Of a stretch of DNA of 64,000 nucleotides, positions 48,201-58,859 are shown piece by piece. A program made the translations under genes and the position numbers. How positions within the stretch are numbered: position 1 is the stretch's first letter; the number at the start of each line of letters is the position of its first letter. The notes under the pieces are model-generated. The model was not told the DNA's origin. It ran no database searches and was given only the letters and a program-made list of their open reading frames with translations. Origin of the DNA: Eudorina sp. 2006-703-Eu-15 (taxonomy: Eukaryota; Chlorophyta; Chlorophyceae; Chlamydomonadales; Volvocaceae); NCBI GenBank assembly GCA_003117195.1, contig BDSI01000139.1, forward strand, positions 124,001 through 188,000, written 5' to 3'.

Positions 48201-51200
48201 GGGGGGCACACGGGAGATGGCGGCGCCAGCGGGGCCCGCCAGCACCACCCCACCGCCGCCGCTGCCTCCGCCGCCTCCGCCGCTGCCTCCGCCGGTGCCT
48301 CCGCCGCCGCTGGTCCTCCCCGTCCCGGCCGCCGCCGCCGCCGCGGCGGCGGTCGGGTAGTCGAGCAGCTGCCAGGGGGACGCGAGTCCGGGTTGCTCCC
48401 GGGGGGGTACCCCGGGGGGCCAGCGCATGAAGAGGGCGGGAGGGGCGCAGTTGGAATCTAGTTGGAGGCGGGTGGCGGGAGCGGCGGGGAGGCCCTTGGC
48501 CTGCGGGGGTCGGGGGGCAGGGGGGCGGGGGGCGGGGGGCGAGTCAAGAGGAAAGTGGGGGGAACGGGAGGACAGAATAGGGAGCGGCCCAAACCCCGGC
48601 CCCGCTGCCGTACCTTCCGTACTCGTACGACGATGGGGTTGAGCATGGTGACCAGGTCGGGGTGCAGCAGCCCGATGGGGTCTCCCGGCAGGTCCTTTGG
48701 TGGGGGAGGAGGTTGGGGGAGGGGTTGGGGGAGGGGGTTGGGGAGGGGGTTGGGGGAGGGGGTTGGGGGAGGGGAGAGAGGGGTGGGGGAGGGGGAGAGA
48801 GGTCGGCAGCGCGGGGGAAGAGCAGGGCGGCGGGGTGCGATTGATGTACGGCGATCCGTAGGTTCAGACACAACGACACCCTGTATGGTTTTTCCGTTTG
48901 CACGTGGCAAGATAGTTGCGATGGGCAACCGCTTTTCGCCAGGCACATACGGGGCGCTGCCGGAACCCTCATGGCATCACACCACACCACACCACACCAC
49001 ACCACACCACACCACACCACACCACACCACACCACACCACACCACACCACACCACACCACACCACACCACACCACACCACACCACACCACACCACACCAC
49101 ACCACACCACACCACACCACACCACTCCACTCCACTCCACTCCACTCCACTCCACTCCACTCCACTCCACTCCACTCCACTCCACTCGTGTTGCCTCACA
49201 GGGCAACTAGGTAACGCCCGCACCCGCACCCGCACCTTGAGCTCGGGTGGCGGCGGCGGCTCCTCCTCCTTCTTCTTCTTCTCCGCCGCAGCGGCGGCGC
49301 CCTTGCGGCCCTTGGCGGCCGGCGGTGTGGGCGGCGGCGGCGGGGGCGGCGGCGGCACACTGAGCAGCTGCAAGTCCGCCTGCTCACACCGGGAGAGAGG
49401 GAAGGGGCGGGGACAGGGGGTATAGGAAATTGGCAGACATATTTTATACTGCGCTGCTGACAGAGCGAATATTGGGGGGAGGAGGGGGCACACAAGCACC
49501 TCCTCTCCTCCTCTCCGGCCCCTCTCCGGCTGCAGGGCCCGCTCTGTCCCCTGCAGCCCCCGAACGTCACTGCCCGCAGGTTCTCAACTCCACCACCCTA
49601 GACGGCCCATGTCCCTCCCCCTCCCCTTCTCCCCTTCCCCTCCCCCTCCCCCTCCCCCCCTCTCCCCCTCTCCCCCTCTCCCCCTCTCCCCCTCTCCCCC
49701 TCTCCCCCTCTCCCCCTCTCCCCCTCTCCCCCTCTCCCCTCTCACCCACCTCGATCGCTTCCGCCACCTCCTCCATCGTGTTCGGCATCCCCTTGGTCTT
49801 GTCCGGCCACACCGCCGCCGAAGTCTTCTCCCCCACCAGCAGCCCGCTGCAGTCCAACATCAGTACGGCAGAGTAGCTGCGCATCGGCGTCGGCGGCCGC
49901 ACCTCCGCCGCCGCGCCGCCCTTGCCCTTCGCGCCCGCCGCCGGCTTGGCCTTGGGCGGCGGCGCGCCGCCCTCCTCCGCTACCGGCGTCGCCATCGTCA
50001 CCGACAGCGCCAGCATGCCGTGCGACGCCGCCAGCGACCGTACGGCAGCCTCGTCCACCGCCACCTTCACGTGGTGCTCCAAGTCAACGGTAGCGTACGG
50101 CAAATTGCCAGCGACGGCGGCGGCCGCAGCTGCCAAGGCGGTGGCTGGCTCCGCCGTCGGCTGCGGCGGCGGCGGCGCCGCCGCCGCCTCCGGCGGCGTT
50201 GGCGGACGCGACCCCGGCGGCTCAGGCTTCACCGGTTTGTACGGCCCCAGGACCTGTTCCGGCCCCGTGAAGGGTGTGTACTTGACCGTCAGCACCAGAG
50301 TCGCAGGGTCCACGGGCTTGGCGAGCAGCAGCGCCGCCTCCGCGGCGGCGGCGGCGGCCGCCGCCGCCGCCGCGGCAGCGGCAGAGGCCTTCTTGGACCG
50401 CGCCGATGAGGGCGTGGTCGGCTTCTTCGGCGGCGACTTGCCACCCTTGCTGCCCTTACCCGGCGGGGTGGCCTCTGGGACGGGGCTGGGCGGCGGCTGC
50501 GCCTGCGGCGGAGGATCCTGCGGGCGGGGTGAGGGGGGGGGGTGCGACCCATGGGTCAGTGGCGGCCGGCGGAGTCCGTTCAGACGTAACTCGAACCTTC
50601 GTCGCACCCCTACGCCACCGCAACGATCTGGGCGCCAGGCCAGTCCCTCCCGGCACGGGTTGTCAGCTCCCCTCCCCTCCGGTCCCACCTGTGATGCTGG
50701 TTCCGGAGCCGGTGGCTTGAGGCGGAGCCGCAGCTTGAGCCTGTGGTGGAGGGGTGGAGCCCGGGAGGAGGAGGAGGAGGAGAGCTATGGTTGAGTATCT
50801 ACGCGTCATACAGCGACCATGGCCGTGACGGCGGGAAAGGGTTCGGGGCGCCGCTCCCGAGCCCAGGCCCCCTTCCTGAACGAACCCAAGCACGTGTATG
50901 CAACCAGCACTGATGCCCCATCTGACTGGGCTCCTGCGGTGGCGGCTGTACAGTTTGCATGAACCGGGAGAGACACCCGCTCGCGCCTCGAGGTGCTGAG
51001 AAGGAACGCGCCGGGGCACTACTGCCACCATCCAGCAAACAAGCGGCTGGGGATATGGGGGGTTAGGGTGGAGCACCTACAGGGTGTGTGTGTGCAGGAT
51101 CCCCGCGGGGAGGCATCCCCTGTGCAGCAGCGATATGCGCATGTGGAGGAGCACGTTGCCCGGTCAACTCACACCACGTGTATCTCCTGCGATGGCCCCA

Positions 51201-51329
51201 CGGGTGGTGGCGGTTCGACCGGCTCCGGCGGGGGTTTCGCCCTGCAGATGAAATAGAGAATGCAGATCGTGTCGAATGATAACGTTGAACGTTGTGTGGC
51301 TGGCCGGTTTTTACGCACTTCGGTGCCAT
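37478..51329 (-). CDS. CFAP92: CFAP92-like (KIAA1257/FAP92 type, DUF4550) flagellar protein
   Basis: Twenty-three exons: 51329-51319, 51241-51173, 50740-50689, 50517-49750, 49379-49236, 48694-48614, 48500-47665, 47369-47229, 46787-46346, 45980-45868, 45425-45285, 44595-44377, 43795-43646, 43251-42910, 42324-42262, 41851-41768, 41249-41181, 40884-40778, 40501-40315, 39714-39676, 39112-38972, 38248-38041, 37584-37478. Every junction is in phase; only exon 7 (836 nt) is one base short. About 1504 residues. The start is MAPKAKPPPEPVEPPPP, then EIHVVLKLRLRLKPP. Motifs that match the CFAP92/KIAA1257 family as I recall it: HPDLVTMLNPIVVRVRKAKG, PEVFLAGDL with PLLVEVHDR, AKVSLLDLARG, RVFSRALFIMDYRDSDLMH, LLTGWHLVDGKERIIVVEG, TRLYAPLGVDLWIVKL. 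Exon 14 is Arg/Ser then Gly/Lys-rich. The C-terminal third has short aromatic/His segments (REWNPAHTAHQE, EYWKTIHAHQE, FKWPAPRTRAEY) and ends in a Lys/Tyr-rich tail. The family is ciliary; I leave its axonemal position open. Confidence 0.85.
39180..39312. repeat. GGGGTC hexamer array in CFAP92 intron
   Basis: About 22 units of GGGGTC with occasional GGGTC, plus strand, in the intron between exons 20 and 21. The same kind of repeat occurs at 838-945 in an unrelated gene. Confidence 0.95.
40915..41053. repeat. GTGTGGGT octamer array
   Basis: About 16 perfect units of GTGTGGGT in the intron between CFAP92 exons 17 and 18, ending in GTGTGTTAGTCGG. No variant units, so expansion is recent. Confidence 0.97.
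46859..46887 (-). repeat. Recurrent intronic AT-rich motif (TATAGGAAATTGGTAGACAT on plus strand)
   Basis: Representative copy of a motif seen at 27909, 28749, 39930, 46011, 46032, 46859, 49420 and 61797 (plus-strand reading), and inverted at 62122. All copies lie in introns. In most, the sense strand reads ATATGTCTACCAATTTCCTA and sits 25-75 bases before the acceptor, directly upstream of the C-rich tract. It could be a spread-out short repeat that now supplies branch point and pyrimidine tract, or a mobile element end. Confidence 0.8.
48974..49186. repeat. Pentamer array switching from ACACC to ACTCC
   Basis: About 30 ACACC units (48974-49123) followed without a break by about 12 ACTCC units (49124-49186), in the intron between CFAP92 exons 5 and 6. 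Both halves are almost perfect, so a single A-to-T change in one unit was later amplified. Confidence 0.97.
49610..49742. repeat. CCCCCTCT pyrimidine array next to a donor site
   Basis: CCCCCTCT units on the plus strand, running up to the exon 4 donor of CFAP92 (GTGGGT at 49749). In sense it is a GGGAGAGG repeat starting within ten bases of the 5' splice site. Confidence 0.9.
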
Positions 51330-53708
51330 GGAGCCCACTCCACGTCGACCGCGTCCGGCGAGAAGTTTTCCTAATTATGGAACATGTATATATTCAGACA
51401 ATGAAACCATAGCATAGTCGTGCGCATTTGCTACGTTGCTTCTCCGTGGTCCTTAGAAAACCAACAGGGTGACAAACTAAACTCTGCTTGCATTCTGGAT
51501 TAGTTGCAGATTAATAAGAATAGTATGAAAAACAATATGTTCGCTTCTTTCTGGGATTTAATTGGGTTACGGACTACCGCCTACAAAGGTGCTATACGCC
51601 ATGCCATGACAAGATCAAGACTATTTTCTTCACGTTGTGAACTTATAGCTGCAAAAACGTTTTGAGTATGCACACAATTCTGGAAACTGGAACCATGTCC
51701 GTTACCCTTCAACGACGGCAACTGCTAATCTCCGTCCTCGCACTACTAAGGTAGATTCAAGCACGCGGCAGATGGAGATAGGTGAAGCCTAGGTCCTACG
51801 CTTGATAAATGTATCTTTGGCATGCCAGCTCCTGGCACGTCGCATGCTTTGCCGCTTGATATTTGGGCGCCTGGCCCAACGTGCAGCGATACCTGACTGA
51901 GCGTGGCACGTCCTCCCCCTAGCACTAGGACGCAGACTACCCGAAGACCTGACACATGGGTCTCCTTCCTCGGTAAGAGATCCAAAAGAGGAAGAGATCC
52001 AGAAGGACCCCAGGTAGTGTCACACCTTTCGGCACTTGGGCCATCCACGCCGCCCTCCCTACCGATGCCATTATTGCCCCCGCGCGCCTTCCTGGACCGC
52101 GGGACTGCGCGGCGGCGATCCAGGCAAGGGGATCCTCAACCTGTGCTTTAAATTTGTCAAAGCACCAATTTGTCAAAACCGCGGCCAGATCCACGACCGG
52201 TCCTGCCAACCGTTGTGCACACCGATTCTGTAAAGTACTTGCCAGCACCATGAATCCGAATGTCTAGAAACGGCGTCTCCACGTCAGGATCGCAAACCCG
52301 TCAGCGCCTGAATGCAAATGCGCCCAGGCCCATTCAATCCGCTGCTGCAACCCCACAACGAACTCCATTCCTGACGACGCGTCAACGGCACGTACGTAGC
52401 TTGGTCAGTCTTTACAACAAGAAGTCAAAAGAGTTCTGGCTGGGTAGGGGTTGATGAGATGGGATAGGTGAGGTGCCCACGAAGCCCTATCTGGGCCCCG
52501 TGGAACGCCGGGTCGGGTCTAAGAAGTCCACCTCATACCCGTCACAAGACGTCAACCAGGAACGGTTCCACTGCCATCCCCTCCAAATCGATGCACATCT
52601 GCAAGTTACCATACCCGTACTGTACGAGGATCGTACTGTACGTGATGCGCAGAGTCCCCGCCGTACACGCAAGTTCGTAAGTACCGTAAGTTCGTAACAT
52701 GCACAGAGCCGCCGCCTCGATACCTCGTCGACAGCGTATGCGACTCGTGTTCAAGCCGACGCAGCACAACGTCTGGAGGCGCCTAGAGAAAATGCACCAA
52801 CGAAGGTTGCAGAAATACAACAGCAAACCACGTGTGCGAATGTTAACAATGGGTGCGCCTCGTGTACGGAAATACAGGCCCTGCGTTGACAGCTTGCTAC
52901 GTCAGCACAAATCCCCGAGTCATGAGCGATGGCAACGCCGAGGTCTACTTCCTTCATCCAAACGCCGAACGACGCCGCCCAATCGCACCACAGAAACGTA
53001 AAGCGACCCCCCGCAGGGGACGTTTTGTGCCCGGCAGCGGGCAGACCAGCGACTGCGAAGCTGCAGGTGATTTCGTACGCACATACACACACAGACAGTA
53101 ATGTACACTACCCGCGCAAGGGGAAGTCGGTCTGCCGAACCCCAAACGAATCTGATTCAGAACGGGTCCGCGATGCCCCTCCCTCGACCTCCACCCCTTC
53201 CATGCCCCGTTTGTCATGGCGGCGATCTCGACAAACCCCCCTGGAGCCTGGACTCCCGGCGACCACACAGCGCTGCGGCCGCCGTGCCCCACTGACACGC
53301 ACGGCAAACACAGTCAGCCGAGTACGGAGCGACGCGGGGACCAGGGACGGCGCACCCATGCCACAGCGCTCCCCCTTTCATTGCACATGCGCGCACAGAC
53401 CCGGCTAGGTGCGGCGCCATGCGCCGCATCCCGACAGGCCCCGCCCCGCCCCGCCCCACGCCACCGTGTCGCCACCGTGCACGCACCAGACGGCATGTAG
53501 CGGAGCGGCACACAGGCTCACTCGCGCCCCGCCTACGCTGCACCGGACTGCACCGGACTGCATGCACGGGTGTGCTCCTCGCTGCCGGACTCGCCGATAG
53601 ACCACCCAACCGCCCCCACGTCCCCGTTCCGCCCGCGGCGGCGCCCCGCTGTGACCTTCCACCGCAATCCCGCAAACGTCATGCGCGCAGGGTAACGGCA
53701 GGGGTCGC
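51330..53708. other. Intergenic, AT-richer, no supported gene
   Basis: Upstream of the CFAP92-like start and downstream of histone H1. 51350-51720 is distinctly AT-rich and is the likely CFAP92 promoter. A 104-codon minus-strand frame at 51937-52251 (NWCFDKFKAQVEDPLAWIAA) has normal composition but no recognised family. Palindromic GTAC motifs occur at 52617-52645. Confidence 0.55.
51937..52251 (-). CDS. Unrecognised ORF, possibly transposon-derived
   Basis: A 104-codon frame with globular-looking composition (VVDLAAVLTNWCFDKFKAQ, AGAIMASVGRAAWMAQVPKG). No start context, splice partner or known motif supports it, and no neighbouring exon fits. It stands out only because surrounding frames are strongly biased in composition. 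Confidence 0.2.
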   Translation of the reverse strand: MVLASTLQNRCAQRLAGPVVDLAAVLTNWCFDKFKAQVEDPLAWIAAAQSRGPGRRAGAIMASVGRAAWMAQVPKGVTLPGVLLDLFLFWISYRGRRPMCQVFG

Positions 53709-55605
53709 TCACTTCTTGGCAGGCGCCGCCTTCTTGGGAGCGGCCTTGGCCTTCTTGGACGCGGGCTTCGCCTTCTTCGGCGCCGGTGCTGGTTTCGCCT
53801 TCTTGGCCGTCCCCTGGGGCCGGGCGCGGACAAGGGGTTGGGAGCTTGGGACCGGGCCTTATTAAGTAAAGGAACATGCACAGGTAAAACGGACCGCGTG
53901 CAGAGCTCGAAGGTTAGCCAGCACCGCATTGTATGTAACCGTTACAAGGTGGACCCGCATCCCGACCGCATTATGAAGGGGGGCGCGTCCTATGATCATC
54001 CGTTGGGGGCGGGTCAACAACTCTTATGGGTTATGGCGCTGCAGACTGCTTCATGCCGGGCGCGGGGCTCACCTCGGGCCGTATCTTGTTCGGCGGCGGG
54101 GCCGTCTTGCCCTTGGGCTTGGCGGGCTTGGCGGCCTGCGCGCGGCAGCGGCCGTTGGCGTACGTAGGGTCTTACCATACAGGTATGGGCATCGATTCGT
54201 TGTCCATGAGTAGCAAACGAAGGGTCTGAGCCCGCGTAGGGCGCCCCGCGCGCGGATGCGGTTCAACGAAGAAACCACCAGGATGCAGACCACAACCTGA
54301 AGAGGTCTACCGCGGTTCTGCGATCCCGGGCGGTTCCCACTACCGCACTCTAGGCGCTGCGCGAGGGAAGGCAGGCACGGGGCTGCTTCCGCGGCACTCG
54401 CACGCCGCAATCGAAACGCACTTTTTTGATTGGTGCTGCGGGCTTCTTGGGCTTCGCCTCCTTCTTGGTCTCCTTCTTCGCCTCCTGTTTGCCCTCCCGT
54501 TTGGGCTTCTCCTTTGGCTCCTCCGCCTTCTTTCCCTTTCGCGGCGGCTTTGGCGCGGCTTTCTCCTGCGCCTTCCCGACCTCCTTCTTGGAAGCCTTCG
54601 GCTTGGGCGGTTGCTCCGCCTGTATGGGAAAAGGGAAATATAGAGACGATAAAAATGGCGGCCCAGCCGCACAACGTGGTGGGAAAGCACCGCGAGACAG
54701 CATCCACCGAACCTCGGGACGGCCGCGTGGAAGGAGGAAGCGTAGAGCGAGAATTGAGCGTTATTTACATTAATATCTTAGGATGTCATGTTGACTTAGA
54801 ACCATTCCAAGCAGCCGCTGCAGAGCTGGAGGACAAGGGCTGCAGATGCAGGTCAGGGGACTTTGTCTATGCGGCCTCCCCCAAGCTCACCTTGCCCTCC
54901 TCCTTCTCCTCCTTCTCGTCCTTCTCTGTAGACGGTTTGTGAGCCTGGAGGTTGGGACACCGGTGCAGGAATGCCGTTGACACGTCCCGCTCGACAACGA
55001 AAGACGTCAGACGAACCTCAACTGTCCTCCGAGACACTTTCCATAAGTCAATCATGTTCCTTTAGTACTTACACAAATAATCATGCATTTCTGATAATGT
55101 CGTGCCACACCTTCTTCAGGGTAGCCTTCAAGTCCTCGCCAAGCTTAAAGGACGCCTTGACCTTGACCAGCTTTCCTTGCAGAGCGTAGGTCTTCAGGAA
55201 ATGCGCCAACTTCTTGTGCCAGTTGGGATCGTGCAGGTCTGCGAGCGAACCAACCACCCGAACGTTCTCGTCAACATACGGGTCGCGCGAACGAGCCTAT
55301 TGCGGCTTTCTCACAACTTACCTTTCCCGTACAGCTCCTCAATTTTCTTCGTGATAGCTTGCTGGCTTGAACCTGCGCATCGGGCGCGTATCGTTGTTAC
55401 GTGGACAGCCGCGAACCGTGCGGCACGCATTTGCACGGCTTGGCGTGGCGGGTCCCCGTGCCCCACCTGTCCGATCCTTCAACGCCGTTATGGCCTCGGA
55501 GATCATTTCCACGTACGGCGGGTGCGTGGGCGGGGCCCGGGGCTTCTTTGGCTTTGCAGCGCCAGGCGCCGGGGCACCAGCAACAGGAGCAGCAGTATCA
55601 GCCAT
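53709..55605 (-). CDS. H1: Linker histone H1
   Basis: Seven exons: 55605-55467, 55372-55322, 55238-55111, 54944-54891, 54619-54422, 54135-54073, 53813-53709. All phases agree, giving 245 residues. The N-terminus is Ala/Pro/Lys-rich (MADTAAPVAGAPAPGAAKPK). The winged-helix globular domain spans about residues 27-105: HPPYVEMISEAITALKDRTG, SSQQAITKKIEELYGK, DLHDPNWHKKLAHFLK, then GKLVKVKASFKLG. The C-terminal tail is Lys/Ala/Pro-rich (KPKASKKEVGKAQEKAA, KAKPAPAPKKAKPASKKAK) and ends PAKK. It binds linker DNA at the nucleosome dyad in the nucleus. Introns split the globular domain twice. Being intron-containing, it is unlike replication-type core histone genes and probably polyadenylated (family knowledge). 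Confidence 0.96.
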
Positions 55606-58143
55606 GGCGCGTCAAGAGGAAAGAGTGGGTCTAAGTCTGTAAGGGGTTCAGGGTTAAGAGCGCGCCGTCAAAATATTCAAGGGGAAATGCGTATAAGGGG
55701 ACATCGCAGAGGTGAAACAAAAATGCCCTTCGCTGACAGGCGCCAGGCCCACGGGACCATGAATCCAGGGGAGGCCCACCTGGCACAGCGCGAATATACT
55801 GCCAGGGAAAATGTAGATAGTTAGAATGAATATTATTTTATTTTTCATTTTGTGGGTGGGCGCACGTCGCGTATCGGTGTCTTTTGTGACCGTCGCTTGC
55901 GCTGACTATTTGGCTGCGCTCAAGGAAAGTATGAATTGACAGGAATTAAATATTTTATGTTATTTATATTCATTCACAAATTTTAGCTGTAAGCGAGGTG
56001 TATCCACTTCGTCCGGTAAACCGTTCGAAACGTCGGCAGGCGTGGGCGTTCGATGACGAAGCACCCGCTTCACTGAGAACCGTGACCTCTCACACTTGCA
56101 ATCCATTCAGATGATATACTGCGTCTAAAATTGATCATGCTACACACAACACGCGCCGCCAGCGAAATGTCCCATCGTCGGAAAGCTGCGGGAACAAGTG
56201 CCGACGTGTGGAGCACTGAGAATGTCACTCCCAGAGCACCCATACAGCCTGAAATAATCAGGGAAGCACGGCTCCGGCTAATCTCCCGAGAACGCGGCGT
56301 TGGTTGGCTGGTCAGCATGCGCCACCTCCATTTCAAATCCAACCCCAACCTCGCCCCGCTGAACCCGGCCGACCCGGCTGAACAATCTAAAACGCTACGG
56401 GAAGTGCATCCCCGAGGTTCTTGCGGGATTTGTAGGTCAGTAGCTGCCAATGCCAAACATTCATGGGATACCGTGCATCGCCTTGCCGAACAGCAGAACA
56501 GGCCCCAACTCCGATCGCCTCCCCCTTACGGTACACAGGATGTGTTAACCCCCTCGTACTCGTTGACCAGCAGCTCCTCTGAACCGCTGGATCCTGCCTG
56601 GCCGAGATGCGCACATGTCTGATTCGCGCCGCACCTCGTCCCGGCCCCTCACCGCCCTTCACCGCTCAGTATGGCCGCACCTCAGGCGTCGTGCGCCGTT
56701 GCAGGCATCTGGGCGTTAGGAGGAGACTGATTGGTCGTGATTGATGCCCGTTGAGGCCGTTTGGAAGAAGTTGGGAGATAGCAATGTTGGGGGGACCCCC
56801 GCGCGCGAGGAGAGGAGAGAATGCACTGAGAGGAGCAGTCACCTAGAAAGGAAACGGCGGAGAGGATGGGGGCCAGAACGGGATATTGGTGCAGCTCAAT
56901 GAATCTCTATGGTGCCCTCCCCCCGGGGCATCTCCATCGTCCCATGGGACTCTCTCCTTCCAAAGGTAGCCGCGTCCCCTCCTCCTTCACGGCCGGACGA
57001 CATGCCAAACCCACCCTTGGGACACCGATGATCATCCCACGCGTTGATATTTGCATCGTTGATATTTGCATCATTAGATTATCCTTAATAATAATCATCA
57101 CTTGCAAAGGGAAGGAGTAAGCCCTCAGCCCTCGCCTCGTGCCCGCTGGACAGCCACGCCAGACCCGCACAGCGGCCATTATCCTGAAGCAAACAGCTCT
57201 CGGGAGCGGTACACCTCCGTACACGGGCCGTACCCCGGATGTACACGTCCGCGGGACACCCCTGAAATGCCTTCATCCCCCGGGGGCACACACACAAGCG
57301 GGTTGCAATTCTAAACACACAAGCGGGTCTCTTCTCTAAACATACGAGCGAATGGGAGTAATCCACCTCTGCCTGTGTTTGTGCGTGTCCTTTCTTGTGC
57401 GCGCTTCGGCGGAGGCGGACTTCTGTGCGCTACAGCGATTGACGCAGCAGGTGTTCCCCGCCGCGGCTGGGATCGGGAACGAATGGCCGCAGCAACCCAT
57501 CCTGGCGGTTTTGGGGGAGCAGAAAGAAGTGCACAGCACCCGTCGAGGTCACGGCCTAATAATTCCGTGGGTTTCGGAGGGGACTCAATGGGGGGAGTGG
57601 CGCTGGGGGAGCGAGCGTGACAGGGAGGGTCCAGGCGTGTCTTGAGGGAGGCGTCGAAGAGTGTTTGGAAGGTCGAGTCGCCTCTGTTCGCGCCCGAGGG
57701 TCTTGCTTTGGGAGGCAGCAGTATGTAACAGGCAGCGCCGGGCATGGTTTGTTTCTTTCCCTTCTCGTATTGGCAATTTTCTTCTCCTGGCAAGGCTTCC
57801 CTTGCGGCGGGGGCCTGCGGAGTGCGTGGGTAGAGAGTTAGTTCTGCTGGGTGTGTGGGCGCGGGCGCGTAAGATGTGTGGGCGCGGGCGCAGGCACCAT
57901 TTGTTGGGCGCTGCCCGCCGGAGGAACGCTACTCCCTTACCCCTTACCGCGGACGGGACGTAGGCATACGACATTCCGGCCTGACCGCTGCAGGCTTGAG
58001 TGGTTGTACGGGGCCGTAGCTTATGCCAGTGACGGCTGCCGTTGCCGAGCTTACCCCACACGGCAAATGCCAAGGCGGTGGGGGACCCTTTTGCGACGCA
58101 TCACCACTTCACCAGCCCACGCCGGAGGCATCGCGATGGGCCG
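55606..58143. other. No supported gene upstream of histone H1
   Basis: The first few hundred bases should contain the H1 promoter; 55800-56000 is AT-rich. 57040-57110 is also AT-rich, with a repeated GTTGATATTTGCATC. Frames of 90-160 codons are present, but all are Arg/Pro/Cys-biased and overlap one another on both strands. Confidence 0.55.
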
Positions 58144-58297
58144 CTAGAGGTCGATGCCGTTTACGGGATTATTCACTGTCCTCTTGAGCTGCAGCTGCCG
58201 GGGCGCAGCATCCCGCAACCCAAAGCCTGAGCATCGCCTGAGCATGCGCAGCACAACAATCAGCGCTCGCTCCCAGCCATTCTGTAGGCTACACTCT

Positions 58298-58498
58298 TCA
58301 GCTGACCACAATCCCGGCACCGGCGCCTGCACTGCTGGCGTCGATGAAGGAAGTGGCTACGTCAGCGCCAGGCAGCAACCCCTCTGCAGCACCTGACACA
58401 GTCCTAGGCTGGCGAGTCGCAGCACACGGAATCACATCCAAACTGTAAGTAGGCCATCGACGGCGTTGGTTGGCATCCGCAGGTGACACCCATTCCAC
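58298..58498 (-). mobile_element. Weak retroelement-like fragment
   Basis: A minus-strand frame with RRRWPTYSLDVIPC and VATSFIDASSAGAGAGIVVS. The FIDASSAGAGAGIV stretch recalls the first strand of a retroelement RNase H domain (T-D-A-S-x-x-G-x-G). No other domain is found, and the region just before it does not match the reverse transcriptase connection. Low certainty. Confidence 0.2.
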
Positions 58499-58589
58499 CG
58501 CGGCCTCGGTTAAGCGCTGAGGTGATCCAGAACGTCAAAAGCGTCCCCACCTTCCCCGCGTGTCACAAGCCCGCCGTTCAACCGCATAC

Positions 58590-58625
58590 CAAATGCTCGC
58601 GGGAGTCGAACCCGCCACCCATCAT
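58590..58625 (-). other. Pol III B-box-like/T-arm sequence, SINE candidate
   Basis: On the minus strand GCGGGTTCGACTCCCGC forms a perfect T-arm (5-bp stem, loop TTCGACT) and contains GGTTCGACTCC, matching the Pol III B box GGTTCGANNCC. No matching acceptor stem exists about 70 bases away, so it is not an intact tRNA. TGGTGGCACCC, 25-35 bases upstream in sense, is a weak A-box match. Confidence 0.4.
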
Positions 58626-58859
58626 ATGGTGGGTGCCACCAGAGGAACACCAGTCCACCGACGCACCCAGCAACCTCGAGAAGGACTTCACGCCGAGCTG
58701 CTCACGCCCACATGGGCTCTCTGCCAACCTCACAACGGGTTCCGTCTTGGCTCTCCCGCCGGCAAGGACAACTCTGATCGCATTGACCGCATTGAATCAC
58801 TCGCTCAACCCCGCGAAGGCGGCAGTCTGCATGGAACGGCATCCTAATAATAATGGAAC

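Noticed and set aside
37478..51329. Treating this stretch as several genes
   Set aside because: All 23 exons join in compatible phase with a single start and a single stop, and family motifs run continuously from exon 6 to exon 13.
58590..58670. Intact tRNA gene on the minus strand
   Set aside because: Only the T-arm/B box is present; there is no complementary acceptor stem and no convincing anticodon arm.
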